64,000 nt of DNA, taken from NCBI GenBank assembly GCA_039177555.1, contig JBCDFV010000001.1, positions 62,001 to 126,000 on the forward strand, written 5' to 3'. A program made the position numbers and the translations under genes. A model generated the notes under the pieces. The model was not told the origin of the DNA, searched no databases, and saw nothing but the letters and a program-made list of their open reading frames with translations. Below, in pieces: positions 52,178 through 61,680 of the stretch; position 1 is the stretch's first letter; the number at the start of each line of letters is the position of its first letter. The DNA is from JANQGH01 sp039177555. GTDB taxonomy: Bacteria; Pseudomonadota; Alphaproteobacteria; DSM-16000; Inquilinaceae.

Positions 52178-52609
52178 TTAAGTGGCGTCGCCGCTCCGGG
52201 CGTTCAAATGGGTCTTGATCGCGCTTTCGATTTCCCGCAACTCGTCCAAGGTTTGGTCGATGTCGCGGCGCTGATGTTCCAACACGCTGATCCTATCGCG
52301 CGCGGCGGTCAGGCAATAGCGCATCTGTTCGGTCTGCGAGCTGTCGACGTCGTAGAGTTCCAAGAACCGGCGGATGTCGGCAAGGCTGAAGCCCAGGCGC
52401 TTGCCCCGGCAAATCAGCATCAGACGCGCCCTGTCGCGCCTTGTGTAGATCCGGGCGTGGCCCTTGCGTTTGGGCGCCAGCAGACCCTCATCCTCATAAT
52501 ACCGGATTGTGCGCGGCGTCAGCTCAAGCTCCCGCGCCAACTCGCCGATCGAAAAGGTCCGGCGCCGCTCGCGATGTGCGCCGACGTCTCCCGTCTGGTG
52601 TCTCAGCAT
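52178..52609 (-). CDS. MerR family regulator of the beta-oxidation operon
   Basis: 143 residues. FSIGELARELELTPRTIRYY is the MerR winged-helix start, followed by EDEGLLAPKRKGHARIYTRR and a long dimerising coiled coil (AARDRISVLEHQRRDIDQTL). No cysteines, so not a metal sensor; it resembles the LiuR branch, which controls acyl-CoA catabolism. It is first in the operon MerR-thiolase-FadB-dehydrogenase, and a 22-base dyad just upstream of its start is a probable autoregulatory operator. Confidence 0.88.
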   Translation of the reverse strand: MLRHQTGDVGAHRERRRTFSIGELARELELTPRTIRYYEDEGLLAPKRKGHARIYTRRDRARLMLICRGKRLGFSLADIRRFLELYDVDSSQTEQMRYCLTAARDRISVLEHQRRDIDQTLDELREIESAIKTHLNARSGDAT

Positions 52610-52625
52610 GGCAACCGCTCACAGT

Positions 52626-52647
52626 CTTCCGTTTACGTAAAGGTAAG
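52626..52647. promoter_or_regulatory. MerR/LiuR-type operator before the merR-fad operon
   Basis: A 22-base dyad centred on a perfect TTTACGTAAA core (52632-52641), with outer arms CTT and AAG, lies 17 bases before the regulator's start codon. TTTACGTAAA-type palindromes are known sites of LiuR-like MerR proteins. No second copy was noticed before the acyl-CoA ligase gene. Confidence 0.7.
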
Positions 52648-52751
52648 ATCAAACCCGCAAAGCGCAAGAAACCGGACCACATATTCGTTGCAACCCTGGA
52701 TCGCGTTGTCCCCATAATCGTGGCAAGCTTTCAGTCTTGAGGGATGACAAG

Positions 52752-53135
52752 ATGCATCGCGGAATTCATCTGACCATCACGGCCGTCGCCATGCTGATCA
52801 GCAATCCCGGGCTGGCCGAACCGCCGTCAACCCTATCCGCCGATAGCGTCGTCGGGGTTTGGCAGTTCGAAACGCCGATCTGTGGCTCCAGCTATGGCAT
52901 GGGCCTTTCGGCCGACGGCAGCGCATGGCTTGATGAGTCCTTCACCGGCACCTGGCGGCTGATGGGCACGCGGCTGGAATTCACCCTCGACGAGTATGAT
53001 TCAGGCCAGGAAACGCCACTGGAAACCGGCATCCTGGTCGAGGCCGAGATCCTGGCCTTCGAAGGCGATCGCCTGATCTTGCGGTGGCCCGACACCGGCC
53101 GGGAGCTTGACGCCTATCGCTGTCCTCAGCCCTGA
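52752..53135 (+). CDS. Small secreted protein of unknown function
   Basis: 127 residues from the ATG at 52752 (an in-frame TTG at 52737 is the alternative). Signal peptide HLTITAVAMLISNPGLA, then a compact beta-rich part (VVGVWQFETPICGSS...GTWRLMGTRLEFTLDEY...GDRLILRW) with two cysteines. The W-x-x-x-G.W..G..L pattern resembles small lipocalin-like/META-like envelope proteins. It is divergent from the MerR gene and its last 10 bases overlap the convergent acyl-CoA ligase gene. Confidence 0.7.
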   Translation: MHRGIHLTITAVAMLISNPGLAEPPSTLSADSVVGVWQFETPICGSSYGMGLSADGSAWLDESFTGTWRLMGTRLEFTLDEYDSGQETPLETGILVEAEILAFEGDRLILRWPDTGRELDAYRCPQP

Positions 53136-54829
53136 GCGGCCGCCGCCCGCATCTCCTCCTCGACGATCGCCTTGCGATCCAGCTTACCGATCAGGGTCTT
53201 GGGCTGCGGTTGTTTTCGAAACTCGACATGTTTCGGCATCTCGATCGGCGACAGCTTGTCTTTCAGAAACGCCAACAACTCGGCCTTGTTAAGGCTGGTG
53301 CCGTCCTTGAGCCGAATGTAGGCCTTCACCGTTTGGCCACGATATTCGTCCGGCACGCCGGCGACGATGCATTCCTGGATCGCGCCGTGCTCGTAGATCG
53401 CCTCTTCCACATTGCGCGGATAGACGTTGAAGCCGCTGCAGACGATCAGATCCTTGATGCGGTCGACGATGAAGACATAGCCGTCCTCGTCCAGATAGCC
53501 GACATCGCCCGTGTGCAGCAGGCCGTCCACGAGGGCATGGTCGGTCTCTTCTTCGTTGTTCCAATAGCCCGACATGACCTGCGGGCCGGAAATGCAGACT
53601 TCGCCCCGCTCACCCTGCGGCACTTCGGTCTCGCGGTCTTCCAGACTGATGATCTTGACAACCGTGCCGGGCACCGGCGGGCCGATCGAACCCGCCTTGT
53701 TGACGCCGAACAGCGGATTGCCGTTAGTGACCGGGGCGGTTTCGGACAGTCCATAGCCCTCGACCAGGGAACAGCCCGTCAGTTCCTCGAAGTGCTGCTT
53801 AACCTCCATCGGCAACGGGGCACCGCCCGAAAAGCACATGGCAAGGCTGGACAGGTCGACCTTGTCCAGGCCGTGATAGTGATTGATGGCTGTGTAGATC
53901 GTCGGCACGGCGGGAAACAGCGTCGGCTTCTTGCGATCGATGGCCTTGATCAGCGCCGGCAGTTCGAACCGGGGCAACATGATGATCGACGCCCCCATGC
54001 GCACCGCCATGTTCATGACGACGGTCATGGCAAAGACGTGAAAGAAGGGCAGCACGCCCAACATCACTTCCCGGCCCGGCTTGGCGCCCTGGAACCAGAG
54101 CTTGCACTGGCTGACATTGGCGGACAGGTTGCCGTGGCTGAGCATGGCCCCCTTCGGCACCCCGGTCGTGCCGCCCGTGTATTGCAGGACCGCCAGATCG
54201 TCGATGCCGACCTCGACCGGACTGGGCTTCGCGCCATGAGACGTTACCGTCGCGAATCTGACATGGCTCTCGTCCCTGGGAATCGCCGCGATGTCGTTCC
54301 TCTTGGCGATTGGAAACAGCCAGCTCTTCGGCCAGGGCAGCAGCTTGGCCATCGGGCAGATGATCAGGCGTTTAAGCGACGTCGATCCCAGAACGGGCAA
54401 CAGCTTGTCGTGCAAGACCTTCAGGTCCAACGTCACCATCAGTTCGATGCCGGAATCGTCAATCTGGTGGCGAATCTCGCGCTCCGCGTAGAGCGGATTG
54501 AAGTTCACGACGATCCCACCACACTTCAAGATCGCGAAGTAAGCAATTGGGTAATAAGGACAGTTTGGCAGGAAGAGCCCGACGCGCTTGCCCTTGACGA
54601 CGCCCAGCGCTTGCAGGCCGGCGGCGAACCGATCGACAAGGTCGCCGATCTGGCCATAGGTCCAGACCTTGTCCATGAAATCCGCGCAAGGCCGGTCGGC
54701 GAACTGCGCCGCCGCTTCGTCCATCACCCGATTAAGCGGGTAGCGGTCGATGGGCGCCCGCCAGTCGATGCCGTCGGGATAGGTTGGTTCCCACAGATAG
54801 GACGTTGCGGCGGCGTCTGCCGAAGCCAT
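53126..54829 (-). CDS. fadD: Long-chain fatty-acid-CoA ligase
   Basis: 567 residues of the ANL superfamily. LQYTGGTTGVPKGAMLSHGN is the AMP-binding P-loop; EGYGLSETAPVTNGNP, GEVCISGPQVMSGYWN, DGLLHTGDVGYLDEDGYVFI and DRIKDLIVCSGFNVYPRNVE (hinge) follow in order; the C-terminal catalytic lysine is in KTLIGKLDRKAI. It activates fatty acids with ATP and CoA to feed the beta-oxidation genes at 46.8-52.1 kb. It overlaps the convergent secreted-protein gene by 10 bases. Confidence 0.95.
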   Translation of the reverse strand: MASADAAATSYLWEPTYPDGIDWRAPIDRYPLNRVMDEAAAQFADRPCADFMDKVWTYGQIGDLVDRFAAGLQALGVVKGKRVGLFLPNCPYYPIAYFAILKCGGIVVNFNPLYAEREIRHQIDDSGIELMVTLDLKVLHDKLLPVLGSTSLKRLIICPMAKLLPWPKSWLFPIAKRNDIAAIPRDESHVRFATVTSHGAKPSPVEVGIDDLAVLQYTGGTTGVPKGAMLSHGNLSANVSQCKLWFQGAKPGREVMLGVLPFFHVFAMTVVMNMAVRMGASIIMLPRFELPALIKAIDRKKPTLFPAVPTIYTAINHYHGLDKVDLSSLAMCFSGGAPLPMEVKQHFEELTGCSLVEGYGLSETAPVTNGNPLFGVNKAGSIGPPVPGTVVKIISLEDRETEVPQGERGEVCISGPQVMSGYWNNEEETDHALVDGLLHTGDVGYLDEDGYVFIVDRIKDLIVCSGFNVYPRNVEEAIYEHGAIQECIVAGVPDEYRGQTVKAYIRLKDGTSLNKAELLAFLKDKLSPIEMPKHVEFRKQPQPKTLIGKLDRKAIVEEEMRAAAAQG

Positions 54830-55017
54830 ATACCGGTACCTCCCTGCTCAAGAGTCGCCGGGCGCGACTGCTACGGCGCCCGTTTCTTTCCCCAAAGTAT
54901 TGGTGTAGACAGGGCGCGCCACAAGGGAGCGTGCGTCGCGTTTGGGGAGCGCGACTGCAACGGGGCCCAAAGACTGCATTCCTGAGGATCGAGTTGGCGT
55001 CTTCCCTCGTTGAAACC

Positions 55018-56799
55018 ATGACCAAGGCCGATTCCGCGCAGCTGATGCGGCGGCTGCTGGTCGAGTATATGTGGCCCCATCGGTGGCGCTTCGGGGCCGC
55101 CCTTGTGTTCATGGGGCTGGTTGCCGCCTCCACGGCGGGGTCGGCCTATCTCATGCAGCCCATGATCGACGGCATTTTCGCCGAGCGTCGGTCCGACCTG
55201 TTGCTGCCGATCAGCGCAGCGATTCTGGCCATCTTCGTCGTCAAGGGCGTTTCGGCCTTTTCGCAAGCCTATCTGATGAACGATATCGGCCGGCGGATCA
55301 TCGCGCGCATGCAGGTGCAGCTGTTTCGAAAGCTGATGGATGCGGACCTCGCCCGCTTCCACGACACCGCGTCGGGTCGGCTGATCGCCCATATGACCTA
55401 CGATGTCGGCCTGATGTTCGCCGCCGTTTCCGGCGCGGTCACGGCTTTCGGCAAGGATCTTCTGACCCTGCTCGCCCTGATCGGCGTGATGATCTACCTG
55501 GATTGGGAGCTGTTCCTGCTGGGCGGCATCGCCTTTCCGATCGCGATCTATCCGATCATCGCCATCGGGCGCCATATGCGCCGTCTGACGAGGATTTCCC
55601 AAGAACAGGCGGGGGACCTGACCAGCCAGCTTTCCGAGGTCTTTCAGGGCATCCGGCACGTCAAGGCCAACAACGCCGAGGAACGGGAAACTCAGCGTGC
55701 CGGCAAGCTGATTTGGGAGATCTCGGAGATCCGGCGGCGTACCGGCATTGTCTCGTCGATCGCCCACCCGATCATGGAGACGCTGGCCGGTTTCGCCATC
55801 GCCGGTGTGGTGTTTTATGGCGGCTATCAGGTGATCAACGATCTGCGGACGCCGGGCACGCTGTTCTCGTTCATCACCGCGCTGCTTTTGGCCTACGAGC
55901 CGTTGAAGCGCCTGACCAATCTGAACGCCATCCTGCAACAGGGTTTTTCCGGCGCGGAGCGCGTTTTCGAAACGCTGGACCGTGAGCCCGCGATCAAGGA
56001 CCCGGCCGACGCCAAGGTGCTGCCGAAGGTGCGCGGCGATATCCGGTTCGAGACTGTCTGGTTCAGCTACGGCGAAAACATCCCGGCCCTGCTTGGTATC
56101 GATATCGAGGTCAAGGCCGGTACCACGGTGGCCCTGGTGGGACCGTCGGGCGCGGGCAAGTCAACGATCCTTAACCTGATCCCGCGCTTCTACGACACGA
56201 CGAACGGCCGGGTCACGGTCGACGGGACCGATATCCGCGACGTGACGGTCGGGTCGCTGCGCGACAATCTGGCGCTGGTCAGCCAGGAAATCACCCGGTT
56301 CAACGACACGGTCGGCAACAACATTGCCTACAGCCGGCCCGACGCCTCTCAAGCCGAGATCGAGGCGGCGGCACGGGCGGCGGCGGCCGACGAGTTCATC
56401 CACGAACTGCCCGACGGCTACGACACGGTGGTCGGCGAGCATGGCGTGCGCCTGTCCGGTGGCCAGCGCCAACGCCTGTCTATCGCGCGGGCGATGTTGA
56501 AGGACGCGCCGATCCTGCTGCTGGACGAGGCAACCTCCGCCCTCGATACCAAGTCGGAACGTCAGGTCCAGGCCGCGCTTAACGAGTTGATGGAGGGCCG
56601 CACGACCGTGGCCATTGCGCACCGCCTGTCGACGATCGTCCGGGCGGATCTGATCTACGTCTTGAACCAAGGCCGCGTGGTCGAACAGGGGCGCCATGGC
56701 GAACTGATCGCCCGCAGCGGCCTGTACGCCAAGCTTTGGGCCATGCAGACACGCGACGACGATGACGGCGATGAAACCCTGCTGGTGGCGGGCGAGTAG
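55018..56799 (+). CDS. MsbA-like ABC exporter (fused TM and ATPase)
   Basis: 593 residues from the ATG at 55018; upstream frame is antisense to fadD. Six TM helices lie in the first 330 residues. The ATPase has Walker A GPSGAGKST, Q-loop LVSQEITRFND, signature LSGGQRQRLSIARAMLKDAP, Walker B ILLLDEATSALD and H-loop AHRLST. It closely follows the MsbA family pattern that flips lipid A-core or related lipids at the inner membrane. No lpxK/kdtA neighbours are seen, so the cargo is uncertain. Divergent from fadD. Confidence 0.92.
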   Translation: MTKADSAQLMRRLLVEYMWPHRWRFGAALVFMGLVAASTAGSAYLMQPMIDGIFAERRSDLLLPISAAILAIFVVKGVSAFSQAYLMNDIGRRIIARMQVQLFRKLMDADLARFHDTASGRLIAHMTYDVGLMFAAVSGAVTAFGKDLLTLLALIGVMIYLDWELFLLGGIAFPIAIYPIIAIGRHMRRLTRISQEQAGDLTSQLSEVFQGIRHVKANNAEERETQRAGKLIWEISEIRRRTGIVSSIAHPIMETLAGFAIAGVVFYGGYQVINDLRTPGTLFSFITALLLAYEPLKRLTNLNAILQQGFSGAERVFETLDREPAIKDPADAKVLPKVRGDIRFETVWFSYGENIPALLGIDIEVKAGTTVALVGPSGAGKSTILNLIPRFYDTTNGRVTVDGTDIRDVTVGSLRDNLALVSQEITRFNDTVGNNIAYSRPDASQAEIEAAARAAAADEFIHELPDGYDTVVGEHGVRLSGGQRQRLSIARAMLKDAPILLLDEATSALDTKSERQVQAALNELMEGRTTVAIAHRLSTIVRADLIYVLNQGRVVEQGRHGELIARSGLYAKLWAMQTRDDDDGDETLLVAGE

Positions 56800-56856
56800 C
56801 TCCTGCCTTGCCGGGCCGGCATGTGCCGCTTCGCGGCGGCGAGGCGACGGGTCGCG

Positions 56857-58011
56857 CTAAAGGTGGCCCTTCAACCGCCTGACCGCTTCGTCCAGCACGG
56901 CGTCTTGCTTTGAGAAGCAGAAGCGCACCACATCGCGGACTGGGTCAGCGTCGTAGAACGCGCTGACCGGTATGGCGGCGACGCCCGCCGTCTCGGTGAT
57001 GTACCGGCAAAAGCCCTCGTCATCGCCGGCAAAGCGCGTATCCGACAGGTCGACATTGACGAAATAGGTGCCTTCGCAAGGCAGGACCGATAGGCCGATT
57101 GAGGTCAGCCCGGCCACCAGGCGATCCCGCTTGGCCTGCATCTCCGCCGCCAGCCCATCGAAATAGGCGGCGTCCTTGGCCAGGCCGAAGGCGACGGCGC
57201 TTTGCAAGTTCGGCGCGGTGGTAAAGACCAGGAACTGATGGGCCTTCGCGACAAGGCCCAACAGTTCCGGTGCCGCCGTGATGTAGCCCACTTTCCAGCC
57301 TGTCAGCGAGAACGTCTTGCCCGCCGAGCCGATCTTCAGGCAGCGCTCGCGCATGCCGGGCAACGTCATCAAGGGGATATGAACGGCATCATCGAAGACG
57401 ATGTGCTCGTAAACCTCATCGCAGATCGCCACCGCGTCGAACCGCTGGACATAGTCGGCGACCAGCGTCAGTTCGGTCGCGCTGAACAGCTTGGCGGCCG
57501 GGTTCAGCGGGTTGTTCAGCAAAACGGCCTTGGTCCGCGGCGAGAAGGCCTCCGCCAGTATCTCTTCGGTCAAGTGCCAGTTCGGCGGCGTCAGCGTGAC
57601 ATAGCGCGGCACGCCGCCCGCGCGGCGTACCATCGGCGCGTAGGCGTCGTACATGGGCTGAAACAGCACGATCTCGTCGCCGGGCTCGATCAGGCCCAGC
57701 AGGCAGGCGGCCAGGGCCTCCGTGGCGCCGGTCGTGACCATGACCTCCGCCTGCCAGTCGGCCTCGATGCCATAGAAGCGGCGGTCGTGATCGGCGACGG
57801 CTTTGCGCAGTTCCGGCAAGCCCATCATCGGCGGGTATTGGTTCCAGCCGTCGATCACCGCCTCAGCCGCCTTGGCGAGCACATCCTCCGGCCCGCGCCC
57901 GTCGGGAAAACCCTGACCCAGATTGACTGCGTCATGCTGCATGGCCAGCCGCGACATGACCTCAAAGACGGTGGTGCCCAAGCCCGACAGCACTGAGTTG
58001 GCCGGCTTCAT
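56857..58011 (-). CDS. Class I aminotransferase (YbdL/MtnE-like)
   Basis: 384 residues from the ATG at 58011; the frame stays open upstream inside the permease gene but without similarity. AVNLGQGFPDGRGPEDVL, MVTTGATEALAACLLGLIEP, NNPLNPAAKLF, AICDEVYEHIVFDD and SAGKTFSLTGWKVGYITAAP (PLP lysine) match the methionine/kynurenine aminotransferase group (YbdL). It transfers amino groups to 2-oxo acids and may serve methionine salvage. It follows the DASS permease by 38 bases on the same strand. Confidence 0.93.
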   Translation of the reverse strand: MKPANSVLSGLGTTVFEVMSRLAMQHDAVNLGQGFPDGRGPEDVLAKAAEAVIDGWNQYPPMMGLPELRKAVADHDRRFYGIEADWQAEVMVTTGATEALAACLLGLIEPGDEIVLFQPMYDAYAPMVRRAGGVPRYVTLTPPNWHLTEEILAEAFSPRTKAVLLNNPLNPAAKLFSATELTLVADYVQRFDAVAICDEVYEHIVFDDAVHIPLMTLPGMRERCLKIGSAGKTFSLTGWKVGYITAAPELLGLVAKAHQFLVFTTAPNLQSAVAFGLAKDAAYFDGLAAEMQAKRDRLVAGLTSIGLSVLPCEGTYFVNVDLSDTRFAGDDEGFCRYITETAGVAAIPVSAFYDADPVRDVVRFCFSKQDAVLDEAVRRLKGHL

Positions 58012-58049
58012 GGATCGGTCCCTGATCTGGTGAACCCTGGCCGTGGGGT

Positions 58050-59831
58050 CTACAACGACCCGGGCAGCCAGACCAGCATGATCATCGGCACGGCGACGAT
58101 CACGACGACGATCTCCAAGGGCAGGCCCATGCGCCAGTAGTCGCCGAAGCGATAGCCGCCCGGCCCCATGATCAGCGTGTTGTTCTGATGCCCGATCGGC
58201 GTCAGGAACGCGCAGGAGGCGCCGACGGCGACCGCCATCAAGAAAGCATCGGGGTCGACCGCCAGTTCCTCGGCAAGGCCGATCGAAATCGGCGCCATAA
58301 CCACCGCCGTCGCGGCGTTGTTCATGATGTCGGATAGGGTCATGGTCACAATCATGACCGCGCCGATCGCGACCCATAGCGGCAGTGTCCCGACCAGTCG
58401 TGCGACCTCGTCGGCGATCAGATCCGTAGCGCCGGTGTGGCTCAAAGCCTCGCCGACCGGGATCATCGCGCCGAGCAGGATGATCACGGGCCAGTCGATC
58501 GCGTCATAAACCTCGCGCAGCGGCAATTGTCCGGCCAAAACAATCGCGATCAAGGCTGCAAGCAGCGCCACCGGAGCGGTGACGAAGCCAGTCGCTGCCG
58601 CTGCGATGCCGGCCGCGAAGATAACGATCGGCAGCACGTTGACCTGGCTCGACACCCGTAGATCCCGTTCCGCCAGCGGCAGGCAGCCCATTAGCCGAAG
58701 TGTGTCTGACAAGGCGTCCGCGTCGGTCTGCACCAAAAGGACATCGCCGGCCCGGAACTGAACCTCACGCAAGCGGCGCTTGATCGGCGTTCCCTCGCGG
58801 GCAATAGCAATCAGATTGACCCCCAGCCGCCGTCGCAGCATCAGGCCGCCAGCCGTTCGACCGATGATGCGCGACCCGGGCGCGACGACCGCCTCGACCA
58901 AGGTCTGCTCGTCGCCCCGCAGTCGGTCGGCCAGGCCTTCGGGGTCGGGCACCAGTTCAAGACCGGCGGTCTTGGCCGTAGTCGGCAGATCCTGCGGGTT
59001 GATGCCCAAGAGCAGAATGTCGCCGGCCCGAATGTGGTCCAGCCGACCGCGCGAGACGCCGACCTGCCCGTCGCGAGTGATACCCAGCGCCTGGGGTCTG
59101 GGCGAAACCTCGTTCTCGAACTGCGCCAGGGTCAGGCCGATCATGGGGCTGTCGTCGAGTACCCGCAGTTCAGTGACGTAATCGCCAATCTCGAACAGCT
59201 CACCATCATCGGTTGGCCTGTGCCGTTGCGGCAACAGCCGCCAGCCGATCAGCAAAATGAAGACCAGTCCGGCACCCAAAACCGCCAAGCCGACCGGGGC
59301 GTAATCGAACATCCCAAAGGCGCCGCCTTCCGCCTCCGGGCGGAAGGTGGAAACGATGATATTGGGCGGCGTACCGATGAGCGTCACCATGCCGCCCAGG
59401 ATGGACCCGAATGCCACGGGCATCAGCAGTCGGCCTGGCGGGTAACCGCCAGACCGCGCGGCGTGAATGGCAACCGGCATGATGAGAGCCAGCGCACCCA
59501 CATTGTTGATGAACATCGACAGAACCGCGGCCAGCCCAGTCAACGCCATCATCTGGGTGATCTGGCCCTTACCGATGCGGCCGAGCAGCGTGGCGGTGCG
59601 ATCGATCACGCCGGAATAGACGAAGGCCCGGGTAATCGCCAAGACGATCGCGACCAGCACCACCGCCGGATGGCCGAAGCCGGTGAAGGCCTCGTCCATC
59701 GGCACCAGCCCCAGCAAGGCGCACGCTGTCAGTGCGCCGACCGCCACGAGATCAAAGCGCCAGCGGCCCCAGACGAACAGCACCATCGCCGCGACCAGCA
59801 CGGCGATCAACAACCCTTGATCAGCGGTCAT
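58050..59831 (-). CDS. DASS/SLC13-type permease with two RCK_C (TrkA-C) domains
   Basis: 593 residues. Two blocks of TM helices (residues about 1-215 and 400-593) flank two cytoplasmic RCK_C domains; the second contains SRIIGRTAGGLMLRRRLGVN and FRAGDVLLVQTDADALSDTL. The repeated loops GTPPNIIVSTFR and MIPVGEALSHTGATDLIADE with TPIGHQNNTLIMGPGGYRFG are the substrate and Na+ sites of divalent-anion/Na+ symporters. Related proteins move sulfate, dicarboxylates or potassium-coupled ions; substrate not predicted. It precedes the aminotransferase gene. Confidence 0.88.
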   Translation of the reverse strand: MTADQGLLIAVLVAAMVLFVWGRWRFDLVAVGALTACALLGLVPMDEAFTGFGHPAVVLVAIVLAITRAFVYSGVIDRTATLLGRIGKGQITQMMALTGLAAVLSMFINNVGALALIMPVAIHAARSGGYPPGRLLMPVAFGSILGGMVTLIGTPPNIIVSTFRPEAEGGAFGMFDYAPVGLAVLGAGLVFILLIGWRLLPQRHRPTDDGELFEIGDYVTELRVLDDSPMIGLTLAQFENEVSPRPQALGITRDGQVGVSRGRLDHIRAGDILLLGINPQDLPTTAKTAGLELVPDPEGLADRLRGDEQTLVEAVVAPGSRIIGRTAGGLMLRRRLGVNLIAIAREGTPIKRRLREVQFRAGDVLLVQTDADALSDTLRLMGCLPLAERDLRVSSQVNVLPIVIFAAGIAAAATGFVTAPVALLAALIAIVLAGQLPLREVYDAIDWPVIILLGAMIPVGEALSHTGATDLIADEVARLVGTLPLWVAIGAVMIVTMTLSDIMNNAATAVVMAPISIGLAEELAVDPDAFLMAVAVGASCAFLTPIGHQNNTLIMGPGGYRFGDYWRMGLPLEIVVVIVAVPMIMLVWLPGSL

Positions 59832-60054
59832 GGGCGCTCAAGCTCGGCGGTGGGGGCGATTGGAAATGTCGGCGTGGCGGCATCGGGCACGGAAGCTAGC
59901 ATCGGCGACGCTGGGTATGCCAGCAGCGACCAGGTCGATCGGTGCGGCGGGCGCTGCCCCCGAATTGACCAGCCGGGCGGCGATCTCAACACATCCGCCC
60001 CCGACCCCGCAGGATCGCATTGGCACCTATTCAGTTCCGGCGGAAATTCCCCAG

Positions 60055-61509
60055 CTAAACGCCGGCCGGTATCGCATTCGGGTCCCGGATCACGGCACGG
60101 GGCGCGGTGATCTCCTTCCATTTCGACAGCGCACGATTGACTGCCGGATAGGGCTCGCGCGGCACGAACTGGCCGTGCCCCATGCGGGCATCAACCTTGT
60201 CTTCTTCGACCGCGACGACGCCGCGTGTCAGCGTGAAGCGCGGTAGACCGGTGACCTCGACGCCTTCGAACACATTGTATTCGATCACCGACTGCTGGGT
60301 TGCAGCGCTGATCGTCTTTGTCCGGTTCGGGTCCCAGACGACGATGTCGGCGTCCGCGCCTTCCACGATCGCGCCCTTGCGCGGATAGAGGTTCAGGATC
60401 TTGGCGATGTTGGTCGACGTCACGGCGACGAACTCGTTCATCGTCAGCCGACCGGTGCTGACGCCGCGTGTCCACAGCACGGGCATCCGATCCTCCAACC
60501 CGCCGGTGCCGTTGGGGATCTTGGTGAAATCCCCCACGCCCATTCGCTTTTGCTCCGCGGTGAAGGAACAATGGTCGGTGGCCACCACTTGCAGGCTGCC
60601 GGCCGCCAGACCGGCCCAAAGGCTGTCTTGATGGTCAACTGATCGGAACTGTGGCGACATCACGCGCTGGGCGGCATGATCCCAGTTCTCGTTCTTGTAC
60701 TCGCTTTCATCCAAGACCAGGTGCTGGATCAGCGGTTCGCCAAAGACCCGCATGCCTTTCTGGCGCGCGCGGCGGATCGCTTCATGGGCCTGCTCGCATG
60801 ACACATGGACGATGTAAAGCGGCACGCCGGTAGTATCGGCGATCATGATCGCCCGGTTCGCCGCCTCCCCCTCGACCTCCGGCGGTCGGGAATAGCCGTG
60901 CGCCTCCGGCCCGGTGTTGCCCTCCGCCATCAGCTTGGCCTGCAGCGCGGCGACCACATCGCCGTTTTCGGCGTGAACCAGGGGCATGGCGCCCAGCGCG
61001 GCACAGCGTTGGAACGAGGCAAACATCTCGTCGTCGTCGACCATCAGGGCGCCCTTGTACGCCATGAAGTGCTTGAAGGTGTTGATGCCCTTGTCGACCA
61101 CCGTGGCCATGTCATCGAAGACCTGCTCACCCCACCAGGTTACGGCCATGTGGAAGGAGTAGTCGCAACTCGCCTTGCTGGACTTGTTGTCCCACATCGA
61201 CAGCGCTTCCAGGAGAGATTGCCCCGGCGACGGCAGGCAGAAATCGACGACCATCGTTGTGCCGCCGCTGAGCGCCGCGCGCGTACCGCTTTCGAAGTCA
61301 TCGGCGGAATAGGTGCCCATGAAGGGCATTTCCATATGGGTGTGCGGATCGATGCCGCCGGGCATGATGTAACAACCGCTGGCATCCAGCACCTTGTCGC
61401 CGCCGAGACCCTCGCCCACCCTGACGATCCTGCCGCCCTCGATGAGCACGTCTGCTGCATAGCTGCGGTCCGCGGTTACGACCGTACCGCCTTTGATTAC
61501 CGTCGACAT
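60055..61509 (-). CDS. hydA: Dihydropyrimidinase (hydantoinase)
   Basis: 484 residues from the ATG at 61509. Zinc ligands: GGIDPHTHMEMPF (HxH), FKHFMAYKGALM (carbamylated Lys), PLVHAENGD, PLYIVHVSCEQAH and VATDHCSFTAEQK. It hydrolyses dihydrouracil/dihydrothymine or hydantoins in reductive pyrimidine breakdown. The ATG with GGGGGTG upstream is chosen over an extension to 61599 without similarity. No preA/preT or beta-ureidopropionase gene is visible; a pyrimidine-type binding protein gene lies about 2 kb away on the same strand. Confidence 0.95.
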   Translation of the reverse strand: MSTVIKGGTVVTADRSYAADVLIEGGRIVRVGEGLGGDKVLDASGCYIMPGGIDPHTHMEMPFMGTYSADDFESGTRAALSGGTTMVVDFCLPSPGQSLLEALSMWDNKSSKASCDYSFHMAVTWWGEQVFDDMATVVDKGINTFKHFMAYKGALMVDDDEMFASFQRCAALGAMPLVHAENGDVVAALQAKLMAEGNTGPEAHGYSRPPEVEGEAANRAIMIADTTGVPLYIVHVSCEQAHEAIRRARQKGMRVFGEPLIQHLVLDESEYKNENWDHAAQRVMSPQFRSVDHQDSLWAGLAAGSLQVVATDHCSFTAEQKRMGVGDFTKIPNGTGGLEDRMPVLWTRGVSTGRLTMNEFVAVTSTNIAKILNLYPRKGAIVEGADADIVVWDPNRTKTISAATQQSVIEYNVFEGVEVTGLPRFTLTRGVVAVEEDKVDARMGHGQFVPREPYPAVNRALSKWKEITAPRAVIRDPNAIPAGV

Positions 61510-61680
61510 GAGAAGAACACCCCCTGTTGCGGGCCCCGTGGCCAGACGTCGCCCGTTGGCGTCGTCCTGAACCGCCCGGTTGGTTTTGGTCTGCCGCAAC
61601 GGTATCGGACGGGTCGACGCCTCAGCAAGCGGATTTCGAGCGCGGACACGCGCCTATCGCCGCACACGCCCTAGCACTGG

